Positions 41,868 to 50,309 are shown, numbered from the stretch's first letter. The stretch: 50,553 bases of DNA from CAMTUW01 sp947085035 (GCA_947085035.1 CAMTUW010000012.1:1-50553); one strand, 5' to 3'. Translations and numbers: made by a program. The notes: generated by a model from the letters alone, not told the origin.

Positions 41868-42070
41868 ATGACCCTCCACGAAATGAATGACTGAGGGGCC
41901 TAAGACCCCCTCGAGATCGTACAACTACCGACCGCCCCTCCTCCGGCAACACCCCATGACGAAACCCCGCATCGAATCCCGTCACTCCCCCACTATCGGC
42001 ATTCAATGCCCACGTAGTTTACAGCATTGGCAACTCATTCTTGATATCTGTGTCAGGCGGCAATTAACCG

Positions 42071-42094
42071 ACTCCAAACGGATACGTTCGGAGT
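42071..42094 (-). terminator. Hairpin downstream of the four-helix membrane protein gene
   Basis: On the minus strand ACTCCGAACG and CGTTTGGAGT pair over ten positions (one G-U) around a TATC loop. It lies about 20 bases past the stop at 42114, in an AT-richer stretch. The following CGGTTAATTG is a weak T-run. Confidence 0.5.
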
Positions 42095-42113
42095 TGAACG
42101 GTCGGACAAACGG

Positions 42114-42506
42114 TCAGGTTGAGCAGATCATCTGCATACGAGCGGCCATGAAATACAGAACCGACGCCGCCAGCAGCGGCATGATGAAGAAGAAGAACAC
42201 CACCGCCCACACACCAGCCTCCCAGCCGCCAAGGACTCCGAGAACCACGACGGCGACCGAACCGAGCGCGAGCACGGACGCCGCGAGCCTCTCGAAGAAC
42301 AGGCCAAGAACGAAGACGGCGAGAATCGCGCCTGCGTACAGCATCGCGTAGCCGAGGGCCTCGGTGAACGGTGCGCCCTGATAGGCCCATCGGGCACCCC
42401 AGGCAGCAGACCCCCAGAACAGCGCGCCGACGATGACCAGCCCGCGTGCGGCGATCCGCTGAACGTTCATCTGCTCCATCTTGCACGTGCGCGCCATGAG
42501 CTCCAT
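42114..42506 (-). CDS. Four-helix membrane protein
   Basis: 130 aa from ATG 42506, with GGAGGG upstream. After a polar start (MELMARTCKMEQMN) come four hydrophobic segments: GLVIVGALFWGSAAWGARWA, ALGYAMLYAGAILAVFVLG, LAASVLALGSVAVVVLGVLG and AVVFFFFIMPLLAASVLYF. No motif was recognised. It follows the FNR-type gene on the same strand and may belong to the haemolysin-III cluster. Confidence 0.6.
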   Translation of the reverse strand: MELMARTCKMEQMNVQRIAARGLVIVGALFWGSAAWGARWAYQGAPFTEALGYAMLYAGAILAVFVLGLFFERLAASVLALGSVAVVVLGVLGGWEAGVWAVVFFFFIMPLLAASVLYFMAARMQMICST

Positions 42507-42531
42507 CCGTGACTCCCTCCACCGTGTTGTC

Positions 42532-43227
42532 TCACGCACCGAAGCGCTCGACGATACATCTCTCTTCATCTATCCCCAACTCGTCGAGAACCGCCACCAT
42601 CGCCTCGGCCATGAGTGGCGGCCCCGTCACGACGAAGGGTCTTCCGTCACCCGGATCAACGTGCCGTTTCACCGTCTCTGCGGAGATGAAACCCCTTTCG
42701 CCGACCCACCCCGCCGCAGGACGCTCATATACCGGGATGACGCGCACTCCCGATGCACACATGGCTGCGAACTCTTCGAGATACGGCGCACACCCCTCAT
42801 CGCGGTTGCCGTACAGCACCAGCGCGTCAGCGAACGAGCGGCCTCGCGAAACGGCGTCTCGCAGCAAGCTGCGCACGGGTGTGATCCCAACGCCCCCCAC
42901 CAAGAAGGCGATGCGGCCTGCCTGATCCGGCAGACGCAACCGTCCCCCCGGGCCGCCCATCTCGACCTTCTGCCCCACCTCAAGCGCGTCGAGCGCGTTC
43001 TTGAACGGCGAACCTGACAGCCGCGTGGTGATCTCGATATCCGGGTCCGCCGGTGCCGAGGCGTGCGAGAACGTCTTCGTCTGGACTCCTTGGCCGGTTT
43101 GAAGTGTGAGCCGCAGCCACTGCCCCGCCTGGAACTCGTAGCCCTCGGGTCTCGAGAACGTGAACGATGCCACGTCGCTTCCGCAGTCGAGCCGACGCAT
43201 CAGCACGCTCGAGTGTTTCCGGGTCAC
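42532..43227 (-). CDS. FNR-type FAD/NAD(P) oxidoreductase
   Basis: 231 aa from GTG 43227, with GAGGAGGG just upstream. FAD domain: FQAGQWLRLTL (contains the G-Q-W pattern) and KTFSHASAPADPDIEI. NAD(P) domain: IAFLVGGVGITPVRSLLRD and LVLYGNRDEGCAPYLEEF, ending PPLMAEAMVAVLDELGI and VERFGA. It would move electrons between NAD(P)H and a flavin-dependent partner. No 2Fe-2S cluster is present. It resembles the soluble half of the flavocytochrome at 47058 and may be its paralogue. Confidence 0.85.
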   Translation of the reverse strand: MTRKHSSVLMRRLDCGSDVASFTFSRPEGYEFQAGQWLRLTLQTGQGVQTKTFSHASAPADPDIEITTRLSGSPFKNALDALEVGQKVEMGGPGGRLRLPDQAGRIAFLVGGVGITPVRSLLRDAVSRGRSFADALVLYGNRDEGCAPYLEEFAAMCASGVRVIPVYERPAAGWVGERGFISAETVKRHVDPGDGRPFVVTGPPLMAEAMVAVLDELGIDEERCIVERFGA

Positions 43228-43261
43228 TGAGCCCTCCTCCCGAGCATGGATGCCATCAGGG

Positions 43262-43933
43262 TCAGCGGATGACGAAGAGCAGTACCGCCAAGAAATGACA
43301 GGTGCTGCCGGCGAGTACCCACACATGCCACACCGCATGCATGAATTTCACGCTCTTCAAGACGTAGAAGATGGTGCCCACGGTGTAGGCGAGCCCCCCC
43401 GCGGCGAGAAGCCACACGCCACCGGGTTCGAGGTTGGCGATGAGCGGCTTCATCGAAAAGACCACCATCCACCCCATGCCAAGGTAGACAGCGGCCGAGA
43501 GCCACCGTGGACGATAGGCCCAAAACGACTCGAACGCGATACCGAGAACCGCAAGCCCCCAGACCATGGAGAAGAGCCACCAGCCGTTGGCGTCACGCAG
43601 CGTGACGAGGCAAAACGGTGTGTACGTGCCAGCGATCAGCACGTATATCCCACAGTGGTCGAGTACCTTGAAGATGTGCTTCACTCGCGGTTGGGGGAAG
43701 CTGTGATAGAGCGTCGACGCGGTGTACTCCAGTACAAGAGCGACGCCGAGAACGATGGCGCTCGCCAGCTTGAAGCCGTCGCCGGCAAGCGTCGCGAACG
43801 CGACGAGGATCACCAGCGCCGCAACGGACAGCCCTATGCCCAGGCCGTGAATGACGCTGTTGGCGATCTCTTCGCCGAGAGTGTAGTCGCGCCGCCCCTT
43901 GTGCGAATGTGCGGTAGCTACCTGTGTACTCAC
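43262..43933 (-). CDS. Haemolysin III / PAQR-family membrane protein
   Basis: 223 aa from GTG 43933. Seven transmembrane helices with the PAQR zinc-site residues: S-T-L-Y-H in ASTLYHSF, LDHCGIYVLIAGTYTPF, and HAVWHVWVLAGSTCHF at the C terminus. Bacterial YqfA/HlyIII proteins are integral membrane hydrolase-fold proteins whose substrate is not established, despite the haemolysin name. It precedes the FNR-type gene by 34 bases. Confidence 0.93.
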   Translation of the reverse strand: MSTQVATAHSHKGRRDYTLGEEIANSVIHGLGIGLSVAALVILVAFATLAGDGFKLASAIVLGVALVLEYTASTLYHSFPQPRVKHIFKVLDHCGIYVLIAGTYTPFCLVTLRDANGWWLFSMVWGLAVLGIAFESFWAYRPRWLSAAVYLGMGWMVVFSMKPLIANLEPGGVWLLAAGGLAYTVGTIFYVLKSVKFMHAVWHVWVLAGSTCHFLAVLLFVIR

Positions 43934-44047
43934 GATGAATCCCCTGTCTGATGTCCGTGCCCGTCAGAATATCATCGTGCCCAACAACGCGACTCGCGTC
44001 TCGGGTAACGTCTTCGGGAATACCGAGATGAGAAGGGGGCCACCGCC

Positions 44048-44326
44048 ATGAACACGCCGTGTCGCACAAGAGTCGTGATCGAGGGCCGCGTTCAAGGTGT
44101 CTTCTTCCGCGATTCGACACGGAGCGAGGCTCTTCGCTTCGGCGTCGACGGATGGGTGCGCAACCTGCCCGATGGAAGTGTCGAGGCCGTGTTCGAGGGC
44201 CCTTGCGAGTCGGTCGCTGCCGTGGTCGAGTGGTCCCGACAGGGGCCGCAACGCGCAGTCGTGACCCGTGTGACGACCACTCAGGAGAGCCCTGAAGGCC
44301 TCGTCGGATTCCGGATTCTCGGCTGA
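44048..44326 (+). CDS. acyP: Acylphosphatase
   Basis: 92 aa, the standard length. The N-terminal signature GRVQGVFFRDSTRSEALRFG contains the catalytic Arg (FFRDST); the catalytic Asn lies in GWVRNLPDGSVEAVFEG. It hydrolyses acyl phosphates such as 1,3-bisphosphoglycerate. It lies between two minus-strand genes. Confidence 0.95.
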   Translation: MNTPCRTRVVIEGRVQGVFFRDSTRSEALRFGVDGWVRNLPDGSVEAVFEGPCESVAAVVEWSRQGPQRAVVTRVTTTQESPEGLVGFRILG

Positions 44327-44332
44327 TGCGGC

Positions 44333-45208
44333 TCAGCGCCGCTGTCCCTTCGCCTGCACGATCGCCACGCCTGCTATCGCGACCGCTCCACCCACGAACG
44401 TGAGCACAGAAGGCACTTCGGAGAGCCAGAACCACGCGATGATGGCCGCGTTGATCGGCTGGAAGTTCAGAAACACCGCGAGCGAGGACACGGGCATCTT
44501 GGAGAGCGCTTGGCTCCAAAGCACGTAGCTGATCGCACCGGGAAAGACGCCGAGGAAGATCGCCGCAAACGTCGCCTCGCTTGTCGCAGAGGGCACCTGC
44601 GACAGGAGTCCCGGGGTGAAGTAGAGCAACGGAAGCGTTCCCGCCCAGATAGCGTAAGAGGTGAACTCGAGTCCCGAGTACCGGCGCAGCGGCCGCTTCG
44701 ACACCGTCATGTAAAGCGCCGTTGCAACGGCCGCGAGCAGAATCAGAAGCGCGTTCGGATCAAACGAGATCCCCTCGCTGTGACCGAATGCGATGAGAGC
44801 GACCCCCGCAAACGATGCGAGAATCCCGCCCCACCCCCACCACGTGAGTCGTTCGCCCAGGAAGCGCGCCGCGAGCATGGCGGTGAAGACAGGGCTTGCC
44901 GAGATGATGAGCGCAGCGGCGGCCGATGGCACCGTCTGCTCGCCGAAGTTCAAAGCGACATGATAGACGCTGATACCCAAGAGCCCGGCGATGGCTATGA
45001 CGGGCAGGTCGCGGCTGTCCGGCATGCGCATGCGCGTGAGGGCTGCGTAGACGACCAGCACGACCGACGCTGTACCGAAGCGAAAGAGCGCGAGTTCGCC
45101 GGGGCCGTAGCTTTCGAGCCCAGCCCGGATGCCGGCGAACGCGGCGGCCCAGAAGAGCAGGGCGACGGTGATCGCGACGTATGTTTTCGGCTCGATGCGC
45201 TCTGACAT
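44333..45208 (-). CDS. EamA/DMT-family transporter
   Basis: 291 aa from ATG 45208; ATG 45217 is equally possible. Ten transmembrane helices arranged as two EamA repeats: the first starts TYVAITVALLFWAAAFAGIRAGLE (shortened), the second contains RYSGLEFTSYAIWAGTLPLL and ends AIIAWFWLSEVPSVLTFVGGAVAIAG. The repeated ...SYVLWSQALSKMP region is typical. Drug/metabolite exporters of this class move amino acids or small metabolites; the substrate is unknown. Confidence 0.88.
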   Translation of the reverse strand: MSERIEPKTYVAITVALLFWAAAFAGIRAGLESYGPGELALFRFGTASVVLVVYAALTRMRMPDSRDLPVIAIAGLLGISVYHVALNFGEQTVPSAAAALIISASPVFTAMLAARFLGERLTWWGWGGILASFAGVALIAFGHSEGISFDPNALLILLAAVATALYMTVSKRPLRRYSGLEFTSYAIWAGTLPLLYFTPGLLSQVPSATSEATFAAIFLGVFPGAISYVLWSQALSKMPVSSLAVFLNFQPINAAIIAWFWLSEVPSVLTFVGGAVAIAGVAIVQAKGQRR

Positions 45209-45398
45209 GCGGCCCATCGTAGCGGAAACTTCTGCCAGCGGAGTATCCGGAAAGTGACGCTTTCTATTCGAGTCGCAGGCGGGCGACACCGACTCCCAGC
45301 ATGACGAGCCTCCGAGAGGGCCCCGCTCGGGTACGATGAACGGTGGGCGTAGAGGACAGAATCCGCATCATGCGCCCCGATACCGAGGGGACGAACAC

Positions 45399-46955
45399 GT
45401 GCTCGAGCTGATTGTCTTCGCCTGCGGCGCTTCGCTCATGTCGCTGGAGTTCATCGCGGCGCGCCTGCTCGCGCCTGCTCTGGGCAGTTCCATGTTCGTC
45501 TGGGGGGCTGTCATCTCGATCGTGATGGTGGCGCTGTCGCTGGGCTACTGGGTGGGCGGCCAGATCGCTGACCGCTTCGGCTCGACACGCACCCTCGCTC
45601 CTGTGATCGCCGGGGCCGGCCTCTTCACGGTGCTGGTGCCCGCACTCACCGGCGTGGTGCTGCCCCTTGTCGAGGGGTTGGGAGCGCGGACCGGATCCCT
45701 CGTCGCCTCGGCGATCGTGTTCTTCGTGCCGGCGCTTCTTCTGGCCATGGTGTCGCCGCTGGGGGTGCGGCTGGCAACGGGCGCGCGCATCGAACACGTT
45801 GGGCGCAGTGCGGGCCAGCTCTACGCGATATCGACGGCGGGCAGCATCGCGGGCACCGTGAGCACGGCGTTCTGGCTGATCCCGCTGATGTCGCTCGACG
45901 GCCTGGCCGTGGGCATCGGAGGTGTCCTGTTCGCCGCGGCGCTGCTGGCGCTCAGGCTTCCCGCGAGCCGTGCGGAGGTGGAGCCCTCGAAGGGAGAGCG
46001 CACCACATCCGTCTCGATCGCGGTGACGCTCACGGCGGTCGCGCTCGGTCTGGTGATCGGCGCGGTCACCCTGCTCACGCCCGCGCCGCCGGCTCCCGGG
46101 CAGGCCATCGGCGAACGCGAGCTGCTGCGCAAGGACACCCAGTACCACCGGGTCATCGTCACCGAGGACGCCACCCAGCGTCACCTGCGCTTCGATCGCA
46201 GCAATCAAAGCGCGATGAACCTGGATGACCCTTACGAGACGAGCTTCGCGTACCCCAACTACCTGCACTTGGCGCTCGCCGCCAAACCTGACGCCCATTC
46301 GGTGTTGGTCGTCGGTCTGGGCGGCGGCTCGCTGGTCAAGCGCATGTGGCGAGACTATCCGCAGATGGAGATCGACGCGGTCGAGATCGACTCGTTCGTG
46401 ATCGATGTGGCCTACGACTACTTCGAGCTACCGCGCGATGACCGGATCACCGTGATCGCCGAGGACGGACGACGCTTCCTGAACGCGAGCGAGAAGCGCT
46501 ACGACATCATCGTCGTGGACGCCTACTACGCCGACGCGATCCCCTCGCACCTGACGACTGAGGAGTTCTTTCGCGAGGCGGACAAACACCTGGTGCCCGG
46601 CGGGGTGCTCGCCTACAACTTGATCGGGGCGGTTGAAGGTGATCGGAGCCGGTTGTTTCGCAGCATGTACCGGACCGTCGGACGCGTCTGGGAGACGCGC
46701 TGGATCTTTCCGATCGGTATCGCCGAGGACGACTCACCCACGTCGAGCCGCAACATCATCGTGCTGGCGACCAACGCGAGGATCGGCCGAGAGACCCTCC
46801 TGCAGCGCATCGAAAACCGGGTGAACGGCATCGTCACCATCACCGGGTTCGAGCGATTCGGAGCCGATCTGTACGAGACCGCCATACCCACCGCAGACGT
46901 TCCCGTGCTCACCGATGCGCACGCGCCCACCGACTCTCTCATCGAGGTCGACTGA
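45399..46955 (+). CDS. Membrane-fused spermidine-synthase-like protein
   Basis: 518 aa from GTG 45399, which follows GAGGGGAC; ATG 45336 is an upstream alternative. About seven N-terminal helices (LELIVFACGASLMSLEFIAAR shortened, VISIVMVALSLGYWVGGQIAD, LVASAIVFFVPALLLAM, AVTLTAVALGLVIGAVTLLTP) precede a SpeE-like Rossmann domain. That domain contains VLVVGLGGGSLVKRMWRDYP, IDAVEIDSFVIDVAYDYF and YDIIVVDAYYADAIPSHLTT. The catalytic Asp of aminopropyltransferases (VVDAY) is present. Whether it makes a polyamine or another product is not known; the membrane fusion is a recognised subfamily. Confidence 0.85.
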   Translation: MLELIVFACGASLMSLEFIAARLLAPALGSSMFVWGAVISIVMVALSLGYWVGGQIADRFGSTRTLAPVIAGAGLFTVLVPALTGVVLPLVEGLGARTGSLVASAIVFFVPALLLAMVSPLGVRLATGARIEHVGRSAGQLYAISTAGSIAGTVSTAFWLIPLMSLDGLAVGIGGVLFAAALLALRLPASRAEVEPSKGERTTSVSIAVTLTAVALGLVIGAVTLLTPAPPAPGQAIGERELLRKDTQYHRVIVTEDATQRHLRFDRSNQSAMNLDDPYETSFAYPNYLHLALAAKPDAHSVLVVGLGGGSLVKRMWRDYPQMEIDAVEIDSFVIDVAYDYFELPRDDRITVIAEDGRRFLNASEKRYDIIVVDAYYADAIPSHLTTEEFFREADKHLVPGGVLAYNLIGAVEGDRSRLFRSMYRTVGRVWETRWIFPIGIAEDDSPTSSRNIIVLATNARIGRETLLQRIENRVNGIVTITGFERFGADLYETAIPTADVPVLTDAHAPTDSLIEVD

Positions 46956-47057
46956 CGGCGGGACCCACCCGACACCGGTGAGCGTGAGGGTATACTCGGT
47001 TCTCAGGCGGTCCGGGGTGCTGCCACCCGTCACAATCGGGATCGGAGGTGATTCGGT

Positions 47058-48398
47058 ATGCGGCTGATCGTGCGCGGAGTGCTGTGGTTCGGCCTGTACC
47101 TGGCGATCATCTTGTTCCCGCTCGTCTCGGGACTCGTCTTCTTCGATGCCCGACAGGCGGCCGGGCCGCTCATCATGCTCGCCGCCGCGGCCGGCTATAT
47201 CGCACTGGCGCTGATGGCCACCGAGCTCGCGCTGGTCTCGCGTTTCGGGGGCATCGCGGGCGCCTTCGGCTTGGACTCGTTGCTGCAGTTCCACCGCCAG
47301 ATCGGCATCGCTTCGATGGGGTTCGCGGCGGCGCACCCCGCGCTGCTCATCGCCGATCGCGCCTACACGACAGGCCTGCTCGTGCCCACCCGCACTACGC
47401 CGTGGCCGGTGACCGCCGGACTGCTCGCCTTCTTCTTCGCGCTGCTTGTGGTTGGACTGTCGGTCTATCGGCGAAAGCTGCACCTCTCCTACGAGGTGTG
47501 GCACACCACGCACGGCGTCTTCTCCTTGGCCCTCATCGGCATCGCCGCCGCCCATGTCCTAGGGATCGGTCGCTTCGCCGATCTTCCGGTGATGCGCGCG
47601 ATTTGGGCTGTCTACCTGGTGTTCTTCATCGGAATGTTCCTGCGCTACCGGCTCGTGCGGCCGCTCGTGCTGATGAAGCGGCCTTGGGAGGTCGTCGAGA
47701 ACCGGCGCGAACACGGGAACTCCCACACGCTCGTGCTGCGCCCGGTGGGGCACGAGGGCTTTCGGTTCGAGCCGGGACAGTTCGCGTGGATAGGGTTCGG
47801 ACGCAGCCCCTTCAGCGCGAACCAGCACCCCATCTCCTTCTCATCGAACGGCGAGATACCCGACGAGAACGGTGAGGTCGCGTTCACGATCAAACAACTG
47901 GGGGACTGGTCCTCCCAGGTGGTCCCGGTCGTCGAGCCGGGAACCCTCGCGTGGATCGACGGGCCGCACGGGGTCTTCACCATCGACCGCGAGGAAGGCG
48001 CCGGCTACGTACTCATCGGCGGGGGCGTGGGAATCACGCCGCTCTACTCGATGCTGCAGGCGCTCGAGACACGCGGCGACGTCCGGCCGGTGTACCTGTT
48101 CCACGCCGCCAACGACGCGACCGAGCTCACGTTTGGTGAGGAGCTCGCGGCGATGGCGCAGCGCATGCCCACCCTGACGCTGGTCACGGTCCTGCTCCGA
48201 GCCCACGAGGGCTGGGACGGCGAGCGGGGATTCGTCACCGCCGAGATCCTGAACCGCTACCTGCCGCAGAGGCTCTACCGCCGCTTCCAGTACTTCATCT
48301 GCGGTCCGGCCCCCCTGATGGATGCGATGGAAGAGGCCCTGCCGGGAATCGGCGTACCCGCGGAACGCGTCCACACCGAGCGCTTCGACATGGTGTAG
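47058..48398 (+). CDS. Ferric-reductase-like transmembrane flavocytochrome
   Basis: 446 aa from ATG 47058, after CGGAGGTGA. About six helices carry the ferric-reductase/Nox-type haem ligands: LQFHRQIGIASMGFAAAHP near the start of the second helix pair, then YEVWHTTHGVFSLALIGIAAAH. The C-terminal FNR half has FEPGQFAWIGFG, HPISFSSNGEIPD, the nucleotide loop YVLIGGGVGITPLYSMLQ and FICGPAPLMDAMEEAL. It would carry electrons from NAD(P)H through FAD and two b haems across the membrane. A -10 box TATACT lies at 46991-46996. The hexahaem cytochrome gene follows nine bases later and is the likely electron acceptor. Confidence 0.88.
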   Translation: MRLIVRGVLWFGLYLAIILFPLVSGLVFFDARQAAGPLIMLAAAAGYIALALMATELALVSRFGGIAGAFGLDSLLQFHRQIGIASMGFAAAHPALLIADRAYTTGLLVPTRTTPWPVTAGLLAFFFALLVVGLSVYRRKLHLSYEVWHTTHGVFSLALIGIAAAHVLGIGRFADLPVMRAIWAVYLVFFIGMFLRYRLVRPLVLMKRPWEVVENRREHGNSHTLVLRPVGHEGFRFEPGQFAWIGFGRSPFSANQHPISFSSNGEIPDENGEVAFTIKQLGDWSSQVVPVVEPGTLAWIDGPHGVFTIDREEGAGYVLIGGGVGITPLYSMLQALETRGDVRPVYLFHAANDATELTFGEELAAMAQRMPTLTLVTVLLRAHEGWDGERGFVTAEILNRYLPQRLYRRFQYFICGPAPLMDAMEEALPGIGVPAERVHTERFDMV

Positions 48399-48407
48399 GG
48401 GGCGGCC

Positions 48408-49010
48408 GTGAACCATCGCATCGTGTCGACCGTCGTCGTGATCATCGTGTCGCTGTTCGTCGTGGCCGCCCTGCTGTTCACCTGGGCCGCGGCGACAATC
48501 GCGCCTCCGGGTGTGGGCGCGGCATCAGCCCCGGATGACCCGCATCCGCCCGCGCGACGAACCGCCCGGTGCACAGATTGCCACACCGTCGAGCTCGAGA
48601 CGATCCCCGTGACGCATCGCACCTTCCGGGTTGGTAGCTGCGCGTCGTGCCACCGCCCCGCCATACGTGTGCTGGTTCCGCATACCGCCTTGATGGGTGA
48701 GAAGCGCTGCCCTCTGTGTCACGGAGACCCCGCTCGCGAGCACGGCATGCCCGCAGCCCACCTGCGATACCGTACCGACGTGTGTTTGCTGTGCCATCCG
48801 GTCGACCCCGGTCGCTACTACGTGGAGCCCGCAGCGGCCGGATTGGCGCTGAGTCCCGCGAACCCGATCCCGCATGAGACCGAAGGCATCTTCGAGGACT
48901 GCGCGTACTGTCACAGCATCGAACCAGGCCGCTCGCTGCCTGAGAACCACCGCGACTTCGCACTCGAGACCTGCGAGGACTGCCACGAGTCCTCAAAGCA
49001 AGACGAGTGA
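48408..49010 (+). CDS. Hexahaem c-type cytochrome with N-terminal anchor
   Basis: 200 aa from GTG 48408. One transmembrane anchor (residues 5-29: IVSTVVVIIVSLFVVAALLF) is followed by six CxxCH motifs: residues 55-59 (CTDCH), 78-82 (CASCH), 101-105 (CPLCH), 126-130 (CLLCH), 165-169 (CAYCH) and 189-193 (CEDCH). Additional His residues (VTH, VPH, AAHL, IPH, NHR) are placed as distal ligands. It resembles NapC/NrfH-type and cytochrome c7-like periplasmic carriers. Pairing with the ferric-reductase-like protein suggests electron delivery to an external acceptor. Confidence 0.88.
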   Translation: MNHRIVSTVVVIIVSLFVVAALLFTWAAATIAPPGVGAASAPDDPHPPARRTARCTDCHTVELETIPVTHRTFRVGSCASCHRPAIRVLVPHTALMGEKRCPLCHGDPAREHGMPAAHLRYRTDVCLLCHPVDPGRYYVEPAAAGLALSPANPIPHETEGIFEDCAYCHSIEPGRSLPENHRDFALETCEDCHESSKQDE

Positions 49011-49069
49011 TGCCTCGCACCCGTACTGCACGAAAGCCGACCCGCAGGGCCGGCTTGCGATGGTTTCCA

Positions 49070-49145
49070 TGGTGGAGACGAAGGGGCTCGAACCCTCGAC
49101 CTCAGGCTTGCAAAGCCCGCGCTCTCCCAGCTGAGCTACGTCCCC
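49070..49145 (-). tRNA. tRNA-Ala (anticodon UGC)
   Basis: A full cloverleaf can be drawn on the minus strand: acceptor stem GGGGACG/CGTCTCC, D arm GCTC...GAGC, anticodon stem CGGGC/GCCTG (one G-U) with loop TTTGCAA, T arm GAGGG-TTCGAGC-CCCTT. The CCA end is encoded (49072-49070). Anticodon UGC reads alanine codons. A -10 box TATACT lies upstream at 49162-49157. Confidence 0.96.
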
Positions 49146-49162
49146 GTGCGCGGGAGAGTATA

Positions 49163-49580
49163 GCAGGTGGGCCGCAGGTGTTTCGCGCACTTCCGAAAAG
49201 GCAACACAAATGACCGGAACGGCCTTCGCTTCGCTCGTCTGCCCCTGAAAAGGGGCTGCTCTTCGGACCTCTTGGTCGCGTGTGGCCCTTGCGACCGCAT
49301 CCTAGGTGATCATACGAGCTTCTGCCGGGTCCTCGGCGACATCGTCACTTCTGTGAGTTTCTTTCGCCCACTCGGGCATCATCATGCGGACTCTACCGAT
49401 GAATCACTAGCCAAACCCCATCGAATTCGCCGTCCGAAGACCTTGATCTGCCGTCCCGGTCGTGTGTTCTCTTATGTCGGATTCTCGCACCTCAGTCGAG
49501 CCTCCTTCCGAGCGGCCCGAGGCGATATCCCAATGCCTTGAACAACCGCTCTGCTCGTTGAGTATATACCCATCAGCACG
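49163..49580. other. Intergenic region with a GNRA-loop hairpin
   Basis: No gene is supported in these ~420 bases. GCCCCT-GAAA-AGGGGC (49241-49256) is a perfect 6-bp stem closed by a GNRA tetraloop, not followed by a T-run on either strand. A CAAC...GTTG weak hairpin (49547-49564) may terminate the selenoprotein transcript. No known small RNA was recognised. Confidence 0.4.
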
Positions 49581-50279
49581 TCACTGAAGCGCGTCCAGCG
49601 CCTCGACGAGCTTGCCCTCCGGAATGCTGCCGACGATTCGCCCTGCTTGGACCCCGTCGCTGTTCACGAAGATGAACGTCGGGACCCCGGTCACCCCCAT
49701 CGAGTTCGCCAGCTGATTCGCCTCAGCGTCCGTCTCGACGTTCAGGATGCGGAACTCGACCTTGCCCTCGTACTTCGCTTTGAGCCCGTCGACCACGGGC
49801 TTCATCTCTATGCATGCTGGTCAACTGTCAGTGTAGAACTCGATCATCAGCGGCTTGCCAGACGTCTCCACCTGAGTCAACGGAGTCGCCTCGCCCTTCT
49901 GAAGCTCACCGGGCCAAGCGACTATCCCCGCAGCGAAGTGGCGCACACTCGTGAATCCGAGGCGTTGCATGATCTCGACCGCAGACTGGGATCGGGCTCC
50001 GGTAGCGCAGTAGACGAGATACGTCGCGTTCTTGTCCCAACTCGCGGCCTGGTTCTCGAACTGTTCGATCGGTACGTTGAGCGCCCCCTTGATGTGACCC
50101 AGCTGAAACTCACCGGGCGAGCGCACGTCCACGATCTGCACGCCTTGCGAGACGGCCGCCTGGGCGCCTGCCGCGTCGACGTTCACCACACCCGCATCCG
50201 CCGGGCGGAACAGATTCCATGCCACGACCACAGCGACGAGCGCCCCGATCACGATCCATGCGACGTTCTTCGATCTCAT
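49581..50279 (-). CDS. Membrane-anchored rhodanese-thioredoxin fusion, predicted selenoprotein (Sec153)
   Basis: 232 residues counting one Sec, from ATG 50279 (AAGGAG five bases upstream). The frame has a single in-frame TGA at 49823-49821, and the same frame stays open and thioredoxin-like on both sides. Before it is MIEFYTDS; after it come PACIEMKPVVDGL, TGVPTFIFVNSDG and VGSIPEGKLVEAL. The TGA sits exactly where the first Cys of the CxxC motif belongs, giving U-P-A-C (Sec153, Cys156). N-terminal anchor: residues ~6-23. Rhodanese domain ~32-130 with IVDVRSPGEF and active-site loop YCATGARS (Cys91). Domains are probably extracytoplasmic. A point mutation (TGC/TGT to TGA) remains possible. 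Confidence 0.7.
49784..49823 (-). promoter_or_regulatory. UGA codon and candidate bacterial SECIS hairpin
   Basis: UGA is at 49823-49821. Downstream on the same strand GCCCGU (49800-49795) pairs with ACGGGC (49789-49784) around a five-base loop GGUCG (49794-49790); an A-U and a G-C beyond a bulged A extend the stem. The loop begins with GG and contains GGUC, like the E. coli fdhF element. The UGA-to-loop distance is 26 bases. Published criteria as I recall them (16-37 bases, a G in the first two loop positions) are met. The hairpin lies within the reading frame. Confidence 0.65.
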
Positions 50280-50309
50280 CTGCACTCCTTGGTCGGACGA
50301 CTCGGTTGC

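Noticed and set aside
45264..46298. Minus-strand frame of 344 codons opposite the spermidine-synthase-like gene
   Set aside because: Glu/Arg/His-rich shadow text with no motifs.
46988..46995. GGGTATAC before the flavocytochrome as a second CsoR-type operator
   Set aside because: Only one half-site is present; the matching GTATACCC arm is missing, and the sequence is explained by the TATACT -10 box.
49241..49256. Intrinsic terminator
   Set aside because: No T-run follows the stem on either strand.
49565..49574. TATATACCC downstream of the selenoprotein gene as an operator
   Set aside because: A single half-site past the stop codon without a promoter or palindrome.
49581..49805. Separate 74-residue thioredoxin gene starting at ATG 49805
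   Set aside because: It lacks a ribosome site and the CxxC motif, and is in phase with the rhodanese frame across one TGA; a single Sec-containing protein explains it better.
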